Below are positions 1-5,958 of a DNA stretch of 5,958 bases, piece after piece. Each line of letters begins with the position of its first letter. Positions within the stretch are counted from its first letter, which is position 1. Both the position numbers and the translations under genes were made by a program. Under the pieces are notes generated by a model. It was given only the letters and a program-made list of their open reading frames with translations. It was not told the origin of the DNA and did not search any database. Origin of the DNA: Candidatus Poribacteria bacterium (GTDB taxonomy: Bacteria; Poribacteria; WGA-4E; WGA-3G); the NCBI GenBank assembly GCA_028824575.1, contig JAPPDN010000775.1, forward strand, positions 1 to 5,958, in the 5' to 3' direction.

Positions 1-3
1 ATA

Positions 4-20
4 AGGGGGATTTAGGGGGT
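4..20. repeat. G-rich 10-bp tandem pair at the window edge, possible dispersed-repeat fragment
   Basis: Two AGGGGG blocks (4-9 and 14-19) stand ten bases apart, separated by ATTT. Stops in all three plus frames by base 23 show that no upstream gene runs in here. The motif resembles half of an intergenic palindrome (a CCCCCTAAATCCCCC type) that I recall from Poribacteria-like and cyanobacterial genomes. The other half is not visible, so the assignment is a guess from memory. Two G-runs alone are too few for a G-quadruplex. Confidence 0.3.
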
Positions 21-101
21 TAAAAACTAAAAAATCTACCATCGCGTGCTGAATTTGCGTAAGTCCTGATAATATCTAATAACGTCATACTCGTCGGAAA
101 C

Positions 102-126
102 CCGTTTTTGACATCGGAAAAAACGG
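102..126. repeat. Short inverted repeat upstream of the VWA gene
   Basis: CCGTTTTT (102-109) pairs perfectly with AAAAACGG (119-126) around a 9-base loop, giving an 8-bp stem. No T-run follows on either strand, so it does not look like an intrinsic terminator. It ends 24 bases before the VWA start codon and could fold in that leader or bind a protein. A direct repeat TCGGAAA (94-100 and 114-120) overlaps it. The AT-rich stem is weak and chance is a fair explanation. Confidence 0.35.
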
Positions 127-150
127 CGCGAGAACCCAACAATTAAAAAT

Positions 151-1179
151 ATGGACTGGCTCCGTTTTGGCAATCCTGAATATCTCCATCTTCTATGGGC
201 AGTGCCGCCTCTAATTTTCTTATTTCTCTTTGGACTGCGACAGAAGCAGAATGCCCTGCTACGATTCCACAGCTATGTCGATCCCACGCATCTAAAACAC
301 CATAGGGTTCAAGCCGGATTGTTGCTCCTAAGTTATCTTTGCATCACGCTCGCAATCGCGCGTCCGCAGTGGGGCGCGAAATCCGAATCAGTCGCTGAGC
401 GGTTGGATGTTATGATAGCACTTGATATTTCAACGAGTATGCTCGCGGAAGATGAGAAAACCGTTCGGCGACTTGACCACGCCAAGGCGTTCATATTCTC
501 ACTATTAGATGCACTTGAAGGGGACAGGATCGGATTACTCTACTTTGCAGAGGCGAGTTTTGTGGTATGTCCTCTGACGAGTGATACTGTAACACTCAGG
601 GAATTCCTGGAGGCGATAACCGCAGAAACGCTTGCGCACAGTGGCACCCGTATTCGTAACGCTATTGAAACAGCAATAGATCGACTTATTCCAGATCAAA
701 ACCAGCCAGCAGTCGCGTCCGGTTTCGATGGACAGAAGGTCCTGATTCTTTTTTCAGACGGAGAGGATCACGGACGAGAGGCAGTTGAGGCGGCGAAAAC
801 AGCGACCCAAAGAGGTGTGCATATCTATTGTATCGGTGTTGGTAGCCCTGTCAGGTCTGTGCCTATACCACTGCCGGGTGATACCGGGACAGACACTACA
901 CCCTACAAGCGCGATGCCAATGGACAACTCGTGCTAACAGCGTTAGATGAAACGCGCTTGCAAGAAATCGCCAAAGCCGGAGACGGCAACTATTACCATG
1001 CAACAGCAGGGATTACGCAGTTAGCAACGGATTTAGCACGGCTTGAAAAGCAAAAATTCAGAATCCGTGCTGATGGCGACTACCAAGACCGCTTCCAATG
1101 GTTTGTTGCTGGGGCGTTAATTTTGCTTATCTGTGAGGTGTTACACTTTACCCTATTGTTTCGCAAACCACGCCGTTAA
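151..1179 (+). CDS. BatA/BatB-like membrane-anchored von Willebrand factor A (VWA) domain protein
   Basis: Membrane protein of 342 residues with one VWA domain exposed outside the cytoplasmic membrane. Hydrophobic segments lie near residues 13-28 and 55-71, with a third near 316-337: the usual BatA/BatB (aerotolerance operon) layout. The MIDAS metal-binding motif is intact: D92-x-S94-x-S96, a Thr at 166 in SGT, and D203 in the FSDGED block. The stretch from GVGSPV to NYYHA (229-284) also matches the family. These proteins usually sit beside MoxR ATPase and DUF58 genes and probably take part in protein-complex assembly or envelope stress; their exact function is unsettled. Neither partner is visible here, and the upstream 150 bases are non-coding. 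The ATG at 151 gives the typical N-terminus (FGNPEYL). An A-rich leader replaces a clear Shine-Dalgarno site. Family confident; the choice between BatA and BatB is not. Confidence 0.9.
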   Translation: MDWLRFGNPEYLHLLWAVPPLIFLFLFGLRQKQNALLRFHSYVDPTHLKHHRVQAGLLLLSYLCITLAIARPQWGAKSESVAERLDVMIALDISTSMLAEDEKTVRRLDHAKAFIFSLLDALEGDRIGLLYFAEASFVVCPLTSDTVTLREFLEAITAETLAHSGTRIRNAIETAIDRLIPDQNQPAVASGFDGQKVLILFSDGEDHGREAVEAAKTATQRGVHIYCIGVGSPVRSVPIPLPGDTGTDTTPYKRDANGQLVLTALDETRLQEIAKAGDGNYYHATAGITQLATDLARLEKQKFRIRADGDYQDRFQWFVAGALILLICEVLHFTLLFRKPRR

Positions 1180-1198
1180 AAACCGAGCAGTGTCGGTT
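1176..1198 (-). terminator. Probable intrinsic terminator of the livM transcript
   Basis: In the gap between the convergent VWA and livM genes, AACCGA (1181-1186) and TCGGTT (1193-1198) form a 6-bp stem with a 6-base loop. Read on the minus strand, the stem runs straight into a T-tract (GGTTTTTAA), as expected just after the livM stop at 1214. On the plus strand no T-run follows directly, so it serves the VWA gene less well. The stem is short, so efficiency is uncertain. A second TCGGTT copy (1204-1209) could compete for pairing. Confidence 0.45.
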
Positions 1199-1213
1199 AG
1201 GATTCGGTTGATA

Positions 1214-2212
1214 CTATGCTTTTTTTAGGGATAACCCGCTTGGACGGAAGCGCATCAAAAGAATGAGGATGATTCCGAAGATGAGGTATCGAGCGTTGCC
1301 AAATTGATAGGGAATGATAAAACCAGGTCTCAAAACTTCACCTAAAGAACCGAGAATCGCTGCGCCTATCATGGCACCTCGGATACTTCCCATACCACCG
1401 AGGACTACCATACACAAGATCAAGATAGATTCCCAAAAATCAAAGAATGGCACACTGATACTAACCTGAAATTGCGCAATGAACCCTCCACCGAGTGCTC
1501 CAATCGCAGCACTCACAGCGAATGCCAGCGATTTATAGCGACTGACGTTAATTCCCATACTTTCTGCTGCCTGTTCATCTTCACGGATAGCGACCCATGC
1601 TCTACCCACACGGGAATGCTGTAGTCGATAGGTGATAAAAATAACCAAGGTTAGCAGGATGAGAATATGGTAGTAGTTATGCCAATTCTGATTGAAGGTT
1701 ATTCCAAAAAACGTAGGGGCGGGAATACCGCGCAGCTGACCGTTTGGCGCGCCAACCAACCACTGTTCGTTTCTGATAATACGGAAGAAGAGTTCGGCGA
1801 AACCAAACGTAACAATAGCAAAATAATCGCCTGTAAGTCGCAAAGTGGGTGCGCCGCGCAATAGTCCCCACACCGTCCCATGTAGCACAGCGAGTGGGAG
1901 GGCAATCCAATAACTAACCCCAAGCCTTGCCATCAATATTCCAGCAGTATAACCACCGATAAGGTAAAAACAGACATAGCCGAGATCCAGCAATCCAGTA
2001 AATCCGCACACAATGTTCAGACCGACTGCGAGGAGCATGTAGACGCCTGCCCGAACGATAATCCGTAGCATATACTCGCCACCTGGCCAGCCGAGATAGA
2101 TATCGTACCGTGACAGGAAATCGACGATGTCGTCTATTCCATACATCAACAACGGTAGAAAACAGATCAGTAAGCCAAGGATAATGTTTTTTCGTGTCAG
2201 TTTATCTTTCAT
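1214..2212 (-). CDS. livM: Branched-chain amino acid ABC transporter permease LivM
   Basis: Inner-membrane permease of 332 residues, one half of the LivHM channel for leucine, isoleucine, valine and related hydrophobic amino acids. From the chosen start, family signatures are GLNIVCGFTGLLDLGYV (64-80), TLRLTGDYFAIVTFGFAE (123-140), the cytoplasmic coupling loop with REDEQAAESMGIN (210-222) that contacts the ATPase, GGMGSIRGAMIGA (272-284), and a C-terminal RPSGL. The DLGYV and GDYFAIVT wording is close to Escherichia coli LivM as I remember it. The frame stays open to a TTG at 2242, but the ATG at 2212 sits one base after the livH stop codon, which fits translational coupling; no strong Shine-Dalgarno site precedes either. 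Length is normal once the E. coli-type long N-terminus is excluded. It should be co-transcribed with livH. No ATPase gene follows. Confidence 0.93.
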   Translation of the reverse strand: MKDKLTRKNIILGLLICFLPLLMYGIDDIVDFLSRYDIYLGWPGGEYMLRIIVRAGVYMLLAVGLNIVCGFTGLLDLGYVCFYLIGGYTAGILMARLGVSYWIALPLAVLHGTVWGLLRGAPTLRLTGDYFAIVTFGFAELFFRIIRNEQWLVGAPNGQLRGIPAPTFFGITFNQNWHNYYHILILLTLVIFITYRLQHSRVGRAWVAIREDEQAAESMGINVSRYKSLAFAVSAAIGALGGGFIAQFQVSISVPFFDFWESILILCMVVLGGMGSIRGAMIGAAILGSLGEVLRPGFIIPYQFGNARYLIFGIILILLMRFRPSGLSLKKA

Positions 2213-2213
2213 G

Positions 2214-3137
2214 CTAAGCTCGAGTTCCCGTTGATTTTCCAAACAGTCCAGATGGGCGAATAACGATCACTGCGATCATGATTATATATGCAATTGCTAA
2301 CCGGTATCCTGAGGAGATATAGCCTGCCCCAAAAACTTCCGCCAAGCCGATGATGATACCGCCAAGCATTGCGCCTGTAATGTTCCCAATGCCGCCAAGA
2401 ACGGCAGCTGCAAACGCTGCAACCCCTTTGTAATATCCCATAGTAGGTGTAATATTTTCGCTCAAGCCTACCATTATGCCAGCAATTGCCCCTAAAGCGG
2501 AACCAATAGCAAATGTTACCGCAATGACTTGGTTTGTCTTGATTCCCATTAAGTTTGACGCTACACGGTTTTGTGCACAAGCCCGCATTGCTTTACCTAT
2601 TTTGGTCAGGTAAATCAGTCTGTTTAGACCGATCATTAAAACAACAGCCAGTAAGAGAATAAACACATCACGATAAGGGAGGATACCCCCGCCAGGCAGC
2701 GGTATGGCGTTTAAAATCTCGCCTGTTTGCATATTTACTTCGCTTACGAGGAATGCTGGAAGCGTTTCGGTTGGAAATAGCCGGGGCCTCGCTGACCAAA
2801 TCATCCGGGCGAGGTTTTGTAACACAAGGGAAATGCCTATCGCTGTAATCAATGCCGATAAACGCGGCGCATCCCGAAGGGGTCGGTACGCTACGAGGTC
2901 TATCAACATCCCTAACAGTGCACATAGGAGCATACTGGCGGGTAATGCTATCCAAAACGGTATATTGAAAACCGTAATTAGCATCAGGGCGAGGTAGGCC
3001 CCAAACATAAAAATCTCGCCATGTGCAAAGTTAATCAACTGGATAATGCCGTAGACCATGGTATAGCCTACGGCAATAAGCGCGTAAATTCCACCCAACA
3101 CCAACCCGTTAATAAATTGTTCCAATAATTGCGCCAT
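2214..3137 (-). CDS. livH: Branched-chain amino acid ABC transporter permease LivH
   Basis: Inner-membrane permease of 307 residues that partners LivM. The N-terminal block NGLVLGGIYALIAVGYTMVY (10-29), followed by INFAHGEIFMFGAY (35-48), is the LivH hallmark. The YRPLRDAPRLSALITAIGIS region (84-103), the coupling loop GKAMRACAQNRVASNLMGI (181-199) and GGIGNITGAMLGG (248-260) follow in the usual order, ending in RPSGLFG. About eight hydrophobic segments are visible. The length is typical. The ATG at 3137 is preceded by a purine-rich GAAGAAG (3144-3150, six bases away), a weak ribosome site. It lies 61 bases after the binding-protein gene with no clear terminator between, and its stop is one base from livM, so these genes form one operon. 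Confidence 0.95.
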   Translation of the reverse strand: MAQLLEQFINGLVLGGIYALIAVGYTMVYGIIQLINFAHGEIFMFGAYLALMLITVFNIPFWIALPASMLLCALLGMLIDLVAYRPLRDAPRLSALITAIGISLVLQNLARMIWSARPRLFPTETLPAFLVSEVNMQTGEILNAIPLPGGGILPYRDVFILLLAVVLMIGLNRLIYLTKIGKAMRACAQNRVASNLMGIKTNQVIAVTFAIGSALGAIAGIMVGLSENITPTMGYYKGVAAFAAAVLGGIGNITGAMLGGIIIGLAEVFGAGYISSGYRLAIAYIIMIAVIVIRPSGLFGKSTGTRA

Positions 3138-3198
3138 AATTAACTTCTTCGGGTGTTAACCTTGTAAAGAACAGACTCCGAACATTACACAAAACCTC

Positions 3199-4398
3199 TT
3201 ATTTCAACTCAGACAGCTGTTTCTCAGCGGCAACAAACTGTCCATCTTTCACAATTTTCACGTAAGCCGGTTTGTTAACGGTATCACCTTTTATATCAAA
3301 ATAGGTTAACCCTGTAATCCCTTCGTAGCCTTTTTCAGGTGTGTCTAAGGATGCTAAATGCTCACGGATGGCTTTTCGGTTATCTTCAATGGATGCTTCG
3401 GCGTTATAGGTTTTTTCAAGTGCTTCCTTAATCATTCCAACAGCATCGTATGTCAATGCGGCCCATGTATCAGGAGCTACACCGTGAAGTGTCTCAAAAT
3501 CAGCTGCCATCTGTTGTGCCTCTGCACCTCCTGCGCCAAATGTAAAAGGTGTCGTTAGATAAGTTCCCTCTGCGGCGGACCCCGCGATTGTGAGGAAATC
3601 TGGTGAATCCACGCCATCCGCACCGAAAAACTGGGCGGTAATCCCAGCTTCACGTCCCTGTTTAACGATTAAACTTGCTTCCGTGTAGAGTCCAGAGATA
3701 AAAATAGCATCAGGATTTTTGGCTTTAATGCTCGTGAGTTGTGCCTTAAAATTGGTGCTATCTCTTTCATAGGCTTCCGAAGCGACGAGGGTAAGTCCGA
3801 TTTTCTCGGCTTCCGCTACAAAAGCGTTTCTTAAACCGCGACCGTAAGCATCATTATCAAAGAAGACAGCAACCGATTCAATACCCGTCAGGACGTTATC
3901 AAGGTAGTGCGCAATGAATTTCCCCTGAAAACCGTCGTGGTACAAATTTCGGAAAGTCCACGGGCTTCCTTCACAAACTTCCACAGCCGTTGAACCGGGG
4001 GACAGTTCAACAATACCTGCACGGTCATAAATTTCTTGACCGGCTAATGAGCAGTCACTATTAAAATGCCCAACAACCGCGAGAATTTGGGGGTTGTTGG
4101 CGATGCGTTCTGCCACGAGACTTGCTTCTGAGCCTTTGCCAGCATCATCTTCAAAAAGTAGCGTCAGTTTCATACCGTTGATGCCGCCTGCCTCGTTAAT
4201 TTCTTTTTCTTTCAGCTCAGCACCGCGTCGGATCATTTCTCCAAACGCTGCAGCTCCACCTGTATATGGTGCTGCAACAGCGACTTTTAACTCTTTCTGT
4301 GTTGTCTGTGTTGTGCTTGTATTCTTCTTATCTTGAGGCTGACATCCCAAAACGGACACAAACCCGACTATTAGTAACCCTACAAGCCAATTTCTCAT
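3199..4398 (-). CDS. Branched-chain amino acid ABC transporter substrate-binding lipoprotein (LIVBP / Peripla_BP_6 family)
   Basis: Extracytoplasmic binding protein of 399 residues that delivers substrate to LivHM. The signal peptide ends in a lipobox (V16-L-G-C19), so the protein is probably lipid-anchored; a Ser/Thr/Gln-rich linker follows. The binding domain starts at LKVAVAAPYTG (37-47). VVGHFNSDCS (108-117) and LSPGST (132-137) match the ligand-binding strands of E. coli LivJ by eye, and D261 in GADGV falls where LivJ has its ligand-binding Glu. The LivJ disulfide positions seem absent, but C116 and C142 could form another. The frame is open to 4587, but I start at 4398: the signal peptide begins there and GAAGGGAG (4409-4416) sits ten bases upstream; the longer start would overlap the preceding gene. 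An amino acid ligand is likely, but leucine, isoleucine or valine specificity is not shown. Confidence 0.92.
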   Translation of the reverse strand: MRNWLVGLLIVGFVSVLGCQPQDKKNTSTTQTTQKELKVAVAAPYTGGAAAFGEMIRRGAELKEKEINEAGGINGMKLTLLFEDDAGKGSEASLVAERIANNPQILAVVGHFNSDCSLAGQEIYDRAGIVELSPGSTAVEVCEGSPWTFRNLYHDGFQGKFIAHYLDNVLTGIESVAVFFDNDAYGRGLRNAFVAEAEKIGLTLVASEAYERDSTNFKAQLTSIKAKNPDAIFISGLYTEASLIVKQGREAGITAQFFGADGVDSPDFLTIAGSAAEGTYLTTPFTFGAGGAEAQQMAADFETLHGVAPDTWAALTYDAVGMIKEALEKTYNAEASIEDNRKAIREHLASLDTPEKGYEGITGLTYFDIKGDTVNKPAYVKIVKDGQFVAAEKQLSELK

Positions 4399-4408
4399 GT
4401 TAACTATA

Positions 4409-4416
4409 CTCCCTTC
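4409..4416 (-). promoter_or_regulatory. Ribosome binding site deciding the start of the binding-protein gene
   Basis: The minus strand reads GAAGGGAG, ending ten bases before the ATG at 4398. It is one of the best Shine-Dalgarno matches in the window. It supports this ATG over the longer open frame that begins at 4587 inside the preceding gene. Confidence 0.75.
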
Positions 4417-4462
4417 ATTTTCTGGCAAATCTTGCGTGCTATCAATCCGAAATATGCTTATT

Positions 4463-5230
4463 TTACGGCAAGATCTGTCTGAAGTCAATTTTAAATTCCA
4501 ATTTATCTTCTTTGCCGTCTGAACGGACGATCCGAACGTCTGGCACAATAATTCTGAGATCCGTCGCATGACTCTCAAGACGGTCAAAAATTAAGAAACC
4601 GCTCCGTTTCGCGCCGGAGAACAACTTACCGCTTTCAAAAACAGTGTCCTCTATCACAATACGTCCCCACTCTAACGCCTCAGCATCTACATAAGACTGA
4701 TAATAGCCGTAGTAAGAGGGGTAAGCAGCAGCGGCGTACGGATACGTTGCACGCCATGGATCACCCTGCGAGAAATTCACGTCGTCGTAAAGTGAATCAA
4801 AGTAATCGTTAGGCAAATTCGCGTATTGCGCGCCGTTTGCATCCATGAGTATCGCTGCGTCTTCAACAAGAACGCGACGATGCTCGCGATTGTGGACTAT
4901 CATCTCAAACACAGTGTAGATAGGTTCAACAGCACCATTCCTCTTGACGATAAGGTAGGGGTTCGTTTTCGGATCTTCGGTGAGCGTGAACAATTCCACT
5001 TCATCAAGTGGTTTGATAGTAACAGCGACTCCGTTTTTTACGACAGTTGCGGCCCCTGTTTCTGCATTGATCTCGGCGTTAAACCGTCCCGTAATAGGTT
5101 CCATATAAACATCGATTGAGGGTTGTGGTGCAGCAGCACATCCTGCCAACAATGCTCCTGTGAGCAGAAGCAAACCGATGCTGCACATAAGTTGATACCG
5201 GAAATTGATGCGATTTTTCCTGCGAGCCAT
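4463..5230 (-). CDS. Uncharacterised tyrosine-rich lipoprotein, first gene of the transporter operon
   Basis: I do not recognise this 255-residue protein. A basic N-terminus (MARRKNR), a hydrophobic stretch (about 16-29) and the lipobox LLAGC with Cys31 mark it as a lipoprotein. The mature part is rich in alternating hydrophobic and polar residues (PYLIVKRNG, YTVFEMIVHN, RRVLVEDAAILMD), which suggests a beta-sandwich like those of small envelope lipoproteins. Between about 162 and 180 lies a low-complexity stretch with eight tyrosines in eighteen residues. The block from GRIVIEDTVF to FLIFDRLES (189-220) looks like paired strands ending a domain. The ATG at 5230 has GGGAGGG eight bases upstream and a promoter just behind it. 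Its stop is 64 bases from the binding-protein start, with no terminator seen, so co-expression with the amino acid importer is likely. A role in transport is inference only. Confidence 0.85.
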   Translation of the reverse strand: MARRKNRINFRYQLMCSIGLLLLTGALLAGCAAAPQPSIDVYMEPITGRFNAEINAETGAATVVKNGVAVTIKPLDEVELFTLTEDPKTNPYLIVKRNGAVEPIYTVFEMIVHNREHRRVLVEDAAILMDANGAQYANLPNDYFDSLYDDVNFSQGDPWRATYPYAAAAYPSYYGYYQSYVDAEALEWGRIVIEDTVFESGKLFSGAKRSGFLIFDRLESHATDLRIIVPDVRIVRSDGKEDKLEFKIDFRQILP

Positions 5231-5238
5231 GAGTTTAA

Positions 5239-5245
5239 CCCTCCC
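5239..5245 (-). promoter_or_regulatory. Strong ribosome binding site of the tyrosine-rich lipoprotein
   Basis: The minus strand reads GGGAGGG, eight bases before the ATG at 5230. It fixes this ATG as the start over an alternative Met at residue 15, which would cut into the signal peptide. With the promoter behind it, the predicted untranslated leader is only about 19 bases. Confidence 0.75.
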
Positions 5246-5255
5246 ATGTAATTAT

Positions 5256-5284
5256 ATTTTACGCAATGTGAATTTCATTGTCAA
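5256..5284 (-). promoter_or_regulatory. Sigma70-type promoter for the lipoprotein and transporter operon
   Basis: On the minus strand a perfect -35 box TTGACA (5279-5284) is followed, after exactly 17 bases, by TAAAAT (5256-5261), one mismatch from the -10 consensus. A perfect TATAAT (5251-5256) overlaps slightly further on, but at a 22-base spacing. Transcription should start near 5249. The promoter lies between the PAP2 gene and the lipoprotein, so the operon can be expressed independently of PAP2. No operator or attenuator is evident in the short leader. Confidence 0.75.
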
Positions 5285-5305
5285 GATTTTTATTTTCCAA
5301 TAGAT

Positions 5306-5341
5306 ATAGGTTGCCGAAACTACATGTGATACGCAACCTAT
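5306..5341. repeat. 9-bp perfect inverted repeat after the PAP2 gene
   Basis: ATAGGTTGC (5306-5314) and GCAACCTAT (5333-5341) are perfect complements around an 18-base spacer. The repeat begins two bases after the PAP2 stop codon and lies 21 bases behind the -35 box of the next promoter. On the minus strand no T-tract follows, so it is not a classic intrinsic terminator. It may protect the 3' end of the PAP2 mRNA, assist termination, or be a protein-binding site upstream of the promoter. The self-complementary ACATGT sits inside the spacer (5322-5327). Confidence 0.6.
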
Positions 5342-5343
5342 CG

Positions 5344-5958
5344 TTAAAACTCCCATTTTAACAACGTGGCGCGGTTATGCCAGACAAGCACCCCAGTCGC
5401 AGTACCGATCGCCGCGCCAACGACTACATCTGAGGTATAGTGCCGTCCTAAATAGACACGCGAGAAACTAACGAGCCCTGCGCCGACATAGAGTGGAATT
5501 CGCCATTTCGGATACCGATACCCTAAAATAGTTGCAACGCTGAACGCAATAGACGCATGCCCTGACGGCATGGCTGGATTCCCGAGCGTTTCATCAAGCG
5601 GTCGTTTTCTCCCAATCAATCTTTTCATCCCAAACGTTATGATCCCGGCTCCCATGTATGCCGAAGACAAAAGTTTACCAGTTTCCCGATGGGATTCATT
5701 TCCGTAAGCCATCAGGAGGATTGAGGCACCCATCACGCCTCGGTAGTCCCCAAGCCTTGAAATACCTTCCATGCCCGTCCATATTGGTTCCTGGCGTGGC
5801 GGTGAATCGTAAATACGGTCAAAAAGTGTTTGGTCCCAGCGTGATAAGAAGTTTTCGGCAGTTGCATCTAAACCTGCTATAGAACCACAGAGGATCAGGC
5901 TGCATATAAACCACGGTTTAAAGTATCTCGCGAAGACGTAACTAAAACACCTATACTG
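5344..5958 (-). CDS. PAP2-family phosphatase, 5' end beyond the window (partial)
   Basis: Phosphatase of the PAP2 (type 2 phosphatidic acid phosphatase) superfamily, which removes phosphate from lipids such as undecaprenyl pyrophosphate or phosphatidate, or from soluble esters. The three catalytic motifs are complete. Counting from the first readable residue, K112-x6-R119-P120, P131-S-G-H134 and S166-R167-x5-H173-x3-D177 supply the phosphate pocket, the acid-base His and the nucleophilic His. The frame stays open from the ATG at 5772 to the window edge, giving 204 readable residues. The upstream part contains a hydrophobic segment (about 16-30) followed by LDATAEN, like a signal peptide, so the real start probably lies a little beyond 5958 and 5772 is an internal Met. 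Weakly hydrophobic stretches flank the motifs. The substrate cannot be told from the sequence. The promoter behind it suggests a transcription unit separate from the transporter. Confidence 0.9.
   Translation of the reverse strand, partial: QYRCFSYVFARYFKPWFICSLILCGSIAGLDATAENFLSRWDQTLFDRIYDSPPRQEPIWTGMEGISRLGDYRGVMGASILLMAYGNESHRETGKLLSSAYMGAGIITFGMKRLIGRKRPLDETLGNPAMPSGHASIAFSVATILGYRYPKWRIPLYVGAGLVSFSRVYLGRHYTSDVVVGAAIGTATGVLVWHNRATLLKWEF

Noticed and set aside
108..136. TTGACA at 108-113 as a promoter -35 box for the VWA gene
   Set aside because: No -10-like hexamer lies 16-18 bases downstream (the region reads GAGAACC), and the hexamer falls inside the hairpin loop and arm.
1220..1226. 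Seven-T run as a terminator tract for the VWA gene
   Set aside because: It is 21 bases beyond the nearest hairpin and encodes the Lys-Lys end of livM on the other strand.
1667..1864. Small plus-strand and alternative minus-strand open frames inside livM
   Set aside because: All lie within the clearly conserved livM coding region and show no protein-like features.
4403..4428. TTGCCA and TATAGT as a separate promoter for the binding-protein gene
   Set aside because: The spacing is only 14 bases, and the -10 would lie inside the leader next to the Shine-Dalgarno site and four bases before the ATG.
4399..4587. 63-residue N-terminal extension of the binding protein (start at 4587)
   Set aside because: It overlaps the preceding lipoprotein gene, lacks a ribosome site and would bury the signal peptide; the ATG at 4398 has a strong Shine-Dalgarno sequence and begins the lipobox signal.
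4826..5119. 97-residue plus-strand open frame opposite the lipoprotein gene
   Set aside because: It lies wholly antisense to a well-supported gene, has no ribosome site or recognisable domain, and its composition reads as a shadow frame.
5344..5772. Complete 142-residue PAP2 protein starting at 5772
   Set aside because: The frame stays open upstream to the window edge and encodes a signal-like hydrophobic segment and family-like sequence, so this Met is probably internal.

Overview
This window carries six genes on about 6 kb of moderately AT-rich, tightly packed bacterial DNA. Two predicted lipoproteins (each with a lipobox Cys) and a BatA/BatB-type von Willebrand factor A (VWA) protein suggest a diderm bacterium outside the best-studied groups. 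The G5-run repeat at the left edge recalls intergenic repeats I associate with Candidatus Poribacteria and some cyanobacteria. That assignment rests on memory and is weak.

Layout. Bases 1-150 are non-coding: an edge repeat, a small hairpin, and no convincing promoter. A plus-strand gene (151-1179) encodes a membrane-anchored VWA protein with a complete metal-binding motif. It converges on a minus-strand cluster, and the 34-base gap holds a small hairpin that probably terminates the minus-strand transcript. Read in the direction of transcription (right to left), the minus strand holds: a PAP2-type phosphatase whose 5' end lies beyond the window (5958-5344); a 9-bp inverted repeat; a near-consensus sigma70-type promoter; an unrecognised tyrosine-rich lipoprotein (5230-4463); a periplasmic-binding-protein lipoprotein of the branched-chain amino acid type (4398-3199); livH (3137-2214); and livM (2212-1214).

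How they fit together. The binding lipoprotein and the LivH and LivM permeases are three parts of a high-affinity branched-chain (hydrophobic) amino acid ABC importer. The two ATPases that normally complete it (LivG and LivF) are not in the window: livM is followed directly by the convergent VWA gene. The promoter lies directly ahead of the unknown lipoprotein and no convincing one precedes the binding protein, so the unknown lipoprotein is probably the first gene of the transporter operon. I see no mobile element, CRISPR array, tRNA or rRNA. This is mostly ordinary chromosomal DNA. The parts most worth a second look are the unknown lipoprotein and the missing ATPases.
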